This document shows positions 1 through 5,672 of a stretch of 5,672 nucleotides of DNA, piece by piece. Position numbers and translations under genes: made by a program. How positions within the stretch are numbered: position 1 is the first letter of the stretch; the number at the start of each line of letters is the position of its first letter. The notes below the pieces were generated by a model. The model was not told where the DNA came from. It did no database searches and saw only the letters and a program-made list of their open reading frames with translations. The stretch is from CAYMOV01 sp964392085 (GTDB taxonomy: Bacteria > Oederibacteriota > Muellerivitia > Muellerivitales > Muellerivitaceae), in NCBI GenBank assembly GCA_964392085.1, contig CAYMOV010000157.1:1-5672 (forward strand), in the 5' to 3' direction.

Positions 1-257
1 TGGATCGCCATGTCCCCGGGGGATTTGAAGATCCCCATGGGTTTACGGACGTTCAGGGGCTTGGTGCTCTCGATGGTCTGGTCGAGGAACTTGTCGTAGT
101 GGTTGTCATAGTTGCCCTGGGCCTTCTCTTCCCACTTCGCGAGCTTCTTGGCCTGCTTCGTGGCGTCATCATCCCCGGCCCGGCCGGCCTTCGGGCAGAC
201 GGCTCCCAGCAGGACCACGGCGGTGGCCGCGGCGAAAAACCGACGGAACGATTCCAT
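1..257 (-). CDS. Exported protein of unknown function with YDKF-QTI motif, 3' end cut off by window
   Basis: The ATG at 255-257 opens a frame that stays open for 85 codons to the window edge, so only the N-terminus is visible. A strong ribosome binding site (TAGGAGAAGG, 261-270) ends three bases before the ATG and supports this start. Residues 1-27 look like a Sec signal peptide: arginines at 5-6, a hydrophobic stretch from F7 to V20, and a likely cleavage after the A at 27 (GRA|GDDD). Cys21 follows GAV, which does not fit a lipobox, so a lipoprotein is unlikely. A short charged stretch (about 29-47) precedes YDKF at 54-57. From there 13 of 32 residues match the neighbouring upstream gene without a gap, including YDKF, QTI, a K, L, V pattern and a K-x-x-G-D motif. 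I infer that the two are tandem paralogues, exported to the periplasm or beyond. The function is unknown. Expression may be shared with the upstream gene, as only about 120 bp separate them. Confidence 0.8.
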   Translation of the reverse strand, partial: MESFRRFFAAATAVVLLGAVCPKAGRAGDDDATKQAKKLAKWEEKAQGNYDNHYDKFLDQTIESTKPLNVRKPMGIFKSPGDMAI

Positions 258-380
258 ATTCCTTCTCCTAGTCAAAGTTGATAACGGCCCAAGCCAATGC
301 CACCGACCCGAACCCCCGAGGGGCGGATCCCCGCGAGAACAGCCTGACCCGCCCGATCGATTCCGCGAAACCCCGGGTCC

Positions 381-947
381 TCAAGGCACCGAATTGAAGT
401 GCCCCAGGACGGTTTTGATCATGTCCAGGTCCCCGCCCTTAATCTCGAAGGTCATGTTGGAGACCCGGCATTCGAGCTTGGTCGCCGTGGCCAACCGCTT
501 GAACTGGTCGAAGGGCAGGTCGTATTTGAGCCATTCCGTCCCTTCGTCGGCGTTCAGGTCGTAGACCGCCTTGACGGTGATGGGGAAGGACTGGCCGTCC
601 ACCAGGAAGGCCAGGGATTGGTTCTTCGAGAAGGTCCGCTCGGACCGGGTCCAGGAGCTGAAGATCAGCTGGATCACGGCCGGCTTGGCCTTGATGACGT
701 CGCCCTTGAAGGTGTAGCAGATTTCCAGGTCGACGTCGCCCGCCGTCTTGACGGGTTTGAATTGCTGGTAAACCTGGAGGTGCTTGGAACCCACGATCGT
801 CTGGTTGTTGAACTTGTCGTAGGAGACGTTAAAGGGGTTCTGGTTCTCGTCCTTGTGTTTCTTTTTCGCGAAGGCGGGACCCGCAACCAGGAAAACCGAA
901 AGGATGAAAACCACGGCCAAGCTGAATACCCGCTGGAATCGCTTCAT
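381..947 (-). CDS. Exported beta-rich protein of unknown function (188 aa), paralogue of the downstream gene
   Basis: The ATG at 945-947 has a ribosome binding site (CGGAGT, 953-958) six bases upstream, and the frame ends at TGA 381-383. Residues 1-27 are a clear Sec signal peptide: basic start MKRFQR, a hydrophobic core of about 15 residues, then a cleavage site AFA|KKK. The mature start is lysine-rich and no lipobox cysteine is present. The mature protein has YDKF at 43-46 and QTI at 49-51. It then alternates hydrophobic and polar residues as in a beta-sandwich: FKGD at 80-83, LIFSSW at 94-99, LAFLVDG at 112-118. The C-terminal part from 147 (DQFKRLATATKLECR) looks like a short helix followed by a final strand and helix. 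From memory this arrangement resembles a recurring group of uncharacterised secreted bacterial proteins, but I cannot name a domain or function. It is probably periplasmic or extracellular. A candidate promoter lies about 75-100 bp upstream. Confidence 0.88.
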   Translation of the reverse strand: MKRFQRVFSLAVVFILSVFLVAGPAFAKKKHKDENQNPFNVSYDKFNNQTIVGSKHLQVYQQFKPVKTAGDVDLEICYTFKGDVIKAKPAVIQLIFSSWTRSERTFSKNQSLAFLVDGQSFPITVKAVYDLNADEGTEWLKYDLPFDQFKRLATATKLECRVSNMTFEIKGGDLDMIKTVLGHFNSVP

Positions 948-1020
948 GAAAGACTCCGTTCGATTTATATTTATCGGCCCAGGACGAACATTAAATCCAA
1001 CCCGCCCATCGACGGATATG

Positions 1021-1048
1021 ATTTTACACAGCTAGCGCCGATTGCAAA
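1021..1048 (-). promoter_or_regulatory. Candidate sigma-70-type promoter for the 188-aa exported protein gene
   Basis: On the minus strand TTTGCA (1043-1048) and TAAAAT (1021-1026) are separated by 16 bases. The -10 box matches the consensus TATAAT at five of six positions and the -35 box matches TTGACA at four of six. The surrounding 950-1080 stretch is AT-rich compared with the rest of the window, as promoters in GC-rich genomes often are. A start site near 1010-1015 would give a leader of about 65 bases before ATG 947. Such matches also arise by chance in AT-rich sequence. Confidence 0.4.
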
Positions 1049-1093
1049 CAACGAAAACGAGCGGTATTTACCCAAATAATCCGGGTCTGAGCC

Positions 1094-1120
1094 GGGTGGG
1101 TTCCTCCGGCAAAACCACCC
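1094..1120 (-). other. Imperfect hairpin downstream of the beta-barrel gene, possible weak transcript end
   Basis: GGGTGG and CCACCC pair, and two further A-T pairs form across a single bulged base, giving eight pairs around a ten-base loop. The hairpin begins 28 bases after the stop codon at 1149-1151. No T run follows on the minus strand, so intrinsic termination would be poor; it may instead stabilise the 3' end or have no role. Confidence 0.3.
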
Positions 1121-1148
1121 TCCGAAACGGCCTTGAGGGAGTGTCGGG

Positions 1149-1832
1149 TTAGAAACGATATCCCGCCCTGACGAAGAGGTCCGGATAGGGGATGACCAAT
1201 GGCCCTCCAGCCGGGTTCCCGGCCGTTAGGAGGTAGGTGTCGCCGATGTCGTTGCGCGCGACCAGCTTGAGGGGGGATGGAAGGAAGGCCGTCCGGGCCT
1301 GGATCCCCAGGTCCATGAAAAAACCGCGGGGGGACGGCCGGTATTCCAATAGGTCCAGGCGGGTGAACAAGGCGGAATGTTCGATCTCCCGGACACCCCG
1401 GTAGTCCCCTCCGGCGGTTCCGGGAATCCCAAATACGTTTTCATAAGAGAGGTCGAACCAGCTCCACCCCACCGCCACATCGGGAAGGAACCGCCATTTC
1501 CCGCCCCGAAACAACCGGACCCCGGCGTAAAGGTCCAGGTCGTAGTTCGCCTCGAGGTAGATCTTGATGTCGTAGGGGGTTTTATTCCGGTAGCCGAAAA
1601 GCGCCTCGCCCGGCCGGTAGTGGAATTGGTCGCTTCCCCAGGCCAATCCGGCGCCGACGAACAACCGGGCGCCGATCGGCTGTTCATAGGTCGCCGTCAC
1701 CACCCCACCGAAGAAGTTGGTGCCCGTCGCGACCCCAACGGACCTGGGTTCACCCAGCGCCATCCAGGGCCCGGATCCCAAGGCCGCTAGGCCCAAGGCC
1801 AAGGCCGTCCACCGCGGGAAACGTCGCCTCAT
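1149..1832 (-). CDS. Predicted outer-membrane beta-barrel protein of unknown function (227 aa)
   Basis: The chosen start is ATG 1830-1832 because an AGGGAGA ribosome binding site (1838-1844) lies about six bases upstream and because the protein then begins directly with a signal peptide. In-frame ATGs at 1850, 1847 and 1898 would add a hydrophilic tail before it and have poorer spacing. Residues 1-27 comprise MRRRFPRW, a hydrophobic core (about 9-25) and a likely cleavage ALG|EPRS. The mature part is rich in glycine and aromatic residues in alternating strands, for example an LFVGAGLAWG segment and DLYAGVRLF. It ends in FVRAGYRF, matching the terminal aromatic strand recognised by the BAM machinery in outer-membrane barrels. 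Its length suits a small barrel of roughly eight strands. No specific porin or transporter family is recognised, and whether it is a pore, an adhesin-like protein or a structural protein cannot be told. It lies downstream of the rpoD terminator, so it likely has its own promoter, although none is obvious. Confidence 0.85.
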   Translation of the reverse strand: MRRRFPRWTALALGLAALGSGPWMALGEPRSVGVATGTNFFGGVVTATYEQPIGARLFVGAGLAWGSDQFHYRPGEALFGYRNKTPYDIKIYLEANYDLDLYAGVRLFRGGKWRFLPDVAVGWSWFDLSYENVFGIPGTAGGDYRGVREIEHSALFTRLDLLEYRPSPRGFFMDLGIQARTAFLPSPLKLVARNDIGDTYLLTAGNPAGGPLVIPYPDLFVRAGYRF

Positions 1833-1837
1833 GTCGT

Positions 1838-1844
1838 TCTCCCT
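1838..1844 (-). promoter_or_regulatory. Ribosome binding site that fixes the start of the beta-barrel gene
   Basis: AGGGAGA on the minus strand, with its GGGAG core six bases before ATG 1830-1832. The alternative in-frame ATGs at 1850 and 1847 have only AGGTGG at zero to three bases, too close for normal initiation, and that at 1898 would put a 22-residue polar tail before the signal peptide. Confidence 0.7.
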
Positions 1845-1934
1845 CATCATCCACCTACACCTGATAAGGCCCTTGGGCCACCGGTTGATTCCACCCATCC
1901 AGCGGTTTGAGGTCCCACCACCGAATGACGGGTC

Positions 1935-1965
1935 AATAAAAAAAAGGCGGGCCTTCCGGCCCGCC
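1935..1965 (-). terminator. Intrinsic (Rho-independent) terminator after rpoD
   Basis: On the minus strand an 8-bp perfect GC stem (GGCGGGCC pairing with GGCCCGCC, 1958-1965 and 1946-1953) encloses a GGAA tetraloop of the stable GNRA type. It is followed at once by eight T (1938-1945) and then ATT. It lies 46 bases after the rpoD stop and is correctly oriented to end the dnaG-rpoD transcript. On the plus strand the stem is not followed by a T run, so it should act in one direction only. It separates the core operon from the envelope genes to the left. Confidence 0.93.
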
Positions 1966-2011
1966 CTTCCCTCATTTCTAATTCTTCATCCTGAATTTCG
2001 GATTTCAGCCT

Positions 2012-3826
<1,815 letters not shown>

Positions 3827-3871
3827 TCGTTCGTTTCCCATGTCTGGTGGATTTGGTGGGTGCTTCCCCGG

Positions 3872-3891
3872 GGCGGGGGGCGCCCCCCGCC
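3872..3891. repeat. Perfect 20-bp GC-only palindrome between dnaG and rpoD
   Basis: GGCGGGGGGC (3872-3881) is followed directly by its reverse complement GCCCCCCGCC (3882-3891), with no spacer. It starts five bases past the dnaG stop codon and ends about 30-45 bases before the likely rpoD start codons. In RNA it would fold into an extremely stable hairpin of about eight pairs with a four-base loop. No U run follows on the minus strand, so it is not a classical terminator. It could protect or process the transcript end, attenuate readthrough into rpoD, or simply be a GC-rich accident. In E. coli the dnaG-rpoD junction carries an RNA-processing site, which makes a similar role plausible here but unproven. 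Confidence 0.8.
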
Positions 3892-3896
3892 TTCCG

Positions 3897-5672
3897 TCAA
3901 TCGTCCGTCGCAAGCAACGACAGGTCCCGTTTCAGGGCCGCGATTTCCTGGGCCGCCTGGGCGGCCGACGCGACATCCCCGGCCGCTTCGTCGGATTTCA
4001 TCTTTAAGTTCAGGATTTCAATGCGCTTTTTCAAGGCGCGTCCCTTCAAGGACGCGGATAATTCAAGCAAAAGGGCCTGGTGCTGCTTGTACTTGCCCTC
4101 TTCGGTCTCCATTTCCAGGAACTGGGCTTCCAAGGCCGGGTGCCGGCGCAGGGTTTCAATGCCCTCCCGCCCCCCGTCCAGCGACTCAAACAGGGCCCTG
4201 AAGTCCGGATCCTCGAAATGGCCGATCCCCAACTCTTCCTTGGCCCAGGGGATGAACTTGCCGTCCTCGCCGGCCAAAAGCGCCAGGAACTGCCTTTCCT
4301 GCCGGAGGCCCACGTTCTCCCGTTGGGGAGCGTCTTGGGCCGGCGGCGGGGCCGAAGGCGTTTCCATCCCGCCCGGCGACCGGCGGGCCTTCTTGCGGTC
4401 CGCGTTGACGATCTCCAGCACGCTACGCGAGTCCAGCCCCAACTCCGACTCGATCGCTGAGCAGGCGGCCTGGATCGACGCCTCATCCGGCAATCGCGCC
4501 ACCAGCGGGGTCAGCTCACCCAGCCCGCGGAAGACGTCTTCCCTGGGTTTGCCCGACAACAACGCCCGCATCCCCTTGGCGCGCCACCGGAAAAAGTCCG
4601 GCGCCTCATCCAGGAGCTTCTGCAGGTCCTCTTTCGGGTGTTTCTGGAGGTACTCGTCCGGGTCCTTCGCGTCCGGGAGCGTCAACACCCGGGCCCTCAG
4701 TCCTTCCGCCAGGATCGGCTCAATGCCCCGCTTGACGGCGGCCTGGCCCGCCGCGTCGGCGTCGTACAACACCACGACCTCGGGCGCGTATCGTTTCAAA
4801 AGCCGCGCGTGTTCCCGCGTGAGCGCGGTCCCCAGGGTCGCCACCGAGTTCGTGAAACCGTGGAGGTGCAGCGCGATGGCGTCGAAGTATCCCTCCACCA
4901 CGATCACCCGGGCCTGGGAGCGGGCGACGTCCCGCGCCAGGTCCAACAAGTAGAGGCACTCCCCCTTCTTGAAGACCGGGGTCTCGGGCGAGTTCAGGTA
5001 CTTGGGTTGGTCGTCATCCCCGAGGGCCCTCCCGCCAAAGGCGAGGATTCTACCAAAGGTATCCCGCACGGGAAAGATAACCCGGTTGCGGAATTTGTCG
5101 TAAACCGTCCCTTTTTCCTCGTTTTTGACCAAAAGGCCCGCGGCCACCAGTTCCGGGGGCTGGTAACCCTTCTTCTGGGCCGCCAACTTGAGGGTATCCC
5201 ATCCCGCGGGGGCCCAACCGAGGGCGAACTGGTCGGCCTGGGGCCCATCCAGCCCCCGCCGGAGCAGGTACGACCGCGCGGCCTCCCCCTCGGGGCTCCG
5301 CAGGTGGGCCTGGAAAAACCGGGCCGCGGATTCGTTCAAGGCCCAGAGGCGCTCCCGTTCGCGGTCCCGCGCGTCCCCGGCCTCGTCGCGTTCCTCCTGG
5401 GGAACCGGCAGGCCCGCCCGTTGGGCCAGGGCTTTGACCGCCTCGGGGAAGGGCAGGTTCTCCTGGGCCATGAGGAAGGTCAGGGCGTTGCCGCCCTTTC
5501 CACAGCCGAAGCAGTGGAAACTGCGCCTCGTGGGCGACACCACGAAGGAGGGCGACTTCTCCTTATGGAACGGGCAGAGGCCCTTCCAGCTGGAGCCGGC
5601 CTTCTTCAGGGGGACGTACTCCCCCACCAGGGCCACGATGTCGGTGGCGTCCTTGATTTTCTCGATGAAGTC
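3897..5672 (-). CDS. dnaG: DNA primase DnaG, start beyond window edge
   Basis: Synthesises RNA primers for chromosome replication, recruited to the fork by the replicative helicase DnaB. The frame is open through base 5672, and the first visible residues (DFIEKIKDATDIVALVGEY) match the usual primase N-terminus, so only a few residues including the start codon are missing; 591 aa are visible. In visible numbering, the CHC2 zinc-binding domain has Cys33 and His36 (CPFH) and Cys54 and Cys57 (CFGC). The catalytic core has RNRVIFPV and PKYLNSPET, typical of primase. The TOPRIM fold has Glu260 (VVEGYFD) and Asp304 and Asp306 (YDADAAG), which bind metal. A proline- and alanine-rich linker (about 430-455) leads to a helical C-terminal domain of about 135 residues expected to bind DnaB. 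All key residues are intact and the length is normal for the family. The stop codon lies 70 bp before the chosen rpoD start, the same order as in the macromolecular synthesis operon. Confidence 0.97.
   Translation of the reverse strand, partial: DFIEKIKDATDIVALVGEYVPLKKAGSSWKGLCPFHKEKSPSFVVSPTRRSFHCFGCGKGGNALTFLMAQENLPFPEAVKALAQRAGLPVPQEERDEAGDARDRERERLWALNESAARFFQAHLRSPEGEAARSYLLRRGLDGPQADQFALGWAPAGWDTLKLAAQKKGYQPPELVAAGLLVKNEEKGTVYDKFRNRVIFPVRDTFGRILAFGGRALGDDDQPKYLNSPETPVFKKGECLYLLDLARDVARSQARVIVVEGYFDAIALHLHGFTNSVATLGTALTREHARLLKRYAPEVVVLYDADAAGQAAVKRGIEPILAEGLRARVLTLPDAKDPDEYLQKHPKEDLQKLLDEAPDFFRWRAKGMRALLSGKPREDVFRGLGELTPLVARLPDEASIQAACSAIESELGLDSRSVLEIVNADRKKARRSPGGMETPSAPPPAQDAPQRENVGLRQERQFLALLAGEDGKFIPWAKEELGIGHFEDPDFRALFESLDGGREGIETLRRHPALEAQFLEMETEEGKYKQHQALLLELSASLKGRALKKRIEILNLKMKSDEAAGDVASAAQAAQEIAALKRDLSLLATDD

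Noticed and set aside
195..206. Possible lipobox (GAVC) in the truncated exported protein
   Set aside because: Valine just before the cysteine does not fit the lipobox, which needs Gly, Ala or Ser there; a normal signal peptidase I site follows a few residues later.
300..380. GC-rich stems (GCGG/CCGC and GGGG/CCCC) between the two exported-protein genes
   Set aside because: Short stems without a T run, not convincing as a terminator or riboswitch in a short GC-rich gap.
399..1079. A 226-codon open frame on the plus strand opposite the 188-aa gene
   Set aside because: Its translation is biased to Val, Leu, Gly and Asp with no domain pattern, while the minus frame has a ribosome binding site, signal peptide and a paralogue.
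1868..1879. GGCCC-TT-GGGCC dyad in the leader of the beta-barrel gene
   Set aside because: Five-base arms of GC-rich sequence with a two-base centre are common by chance in this composition, and no promoter element lies near it.
3847..4953. A 368-codon plus-strand frame opposite dnaG
   Set aside because: Serine- and arginine-rich shadow of the primase reading frame, with no recognisable domain.
5634..5636. GTG as the start codon of dnaG
   Set aside because: The frame continues upstream to the window edge with residues conserved in primase N-termini, so this is an internal valine.

Overview
All recognisable genes in this 5.7 kb window lie on the minus strand, so transcription reads from high to low coordinates. 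The base composition is GC-rich, with AT-richer intergenic patches. The organism looks like a Gram-negative-type (diderm) bacterium: two proteins carry clear Sec signal peptides, a third is partial but also has one, and one of the three ends in the aromatic-terminated strand typical of outer-membrane beta-barrels. The primary sigma factor has a full region 1.1 and a large non-conserved region, as in proteobacterial-type RpoD. I cannot assign a phylum from the sequence alone; a poorly sampled or uncultured lineage is possible but unproven.

Right part (about 2012-5672): dnaG (primase, lacking only the first few residues beyond the window edge) is followed by rpoD (primary sigma factor). This is the dnaG-rpoD part of the classic macromolecular synthesis operon, linking replication priming to housekeeping transcription. 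A perfect 20-bp GC-only palindrome sits in the short gap between them. A textbook intrinsic terminator (8-bp GC stem, GGAA loop, eight U) closes the operon at about 1935-1965.

Left part (1-1832): three envelope or secreted proteins of unknown function. From right to left they are a 227-aa predicted outer-membrane beta-barrel, a 188-aa exported protein, and the N-terminal 85 residues of another exported protein that runs off the window. The last two share a YDKF-x-x-QTI core and a following K-x-x-G-D motif in ungapped register, so they are probably tandem paralogues of a little-described exported beta-rich family. A plausible sigma-70-type promoter precedes the 188-aa gene.

No RNA genes, CRISPR arrays, insertion sequences or phage genes were seen, and no gene-free stretch exceeds about 200 bp. 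The right half is ordinary core genome. The most interesting items are the paralogue pair and the dnaG-rpoD palindrome. I see no convincing evidence of a wholly new multi-gene system.
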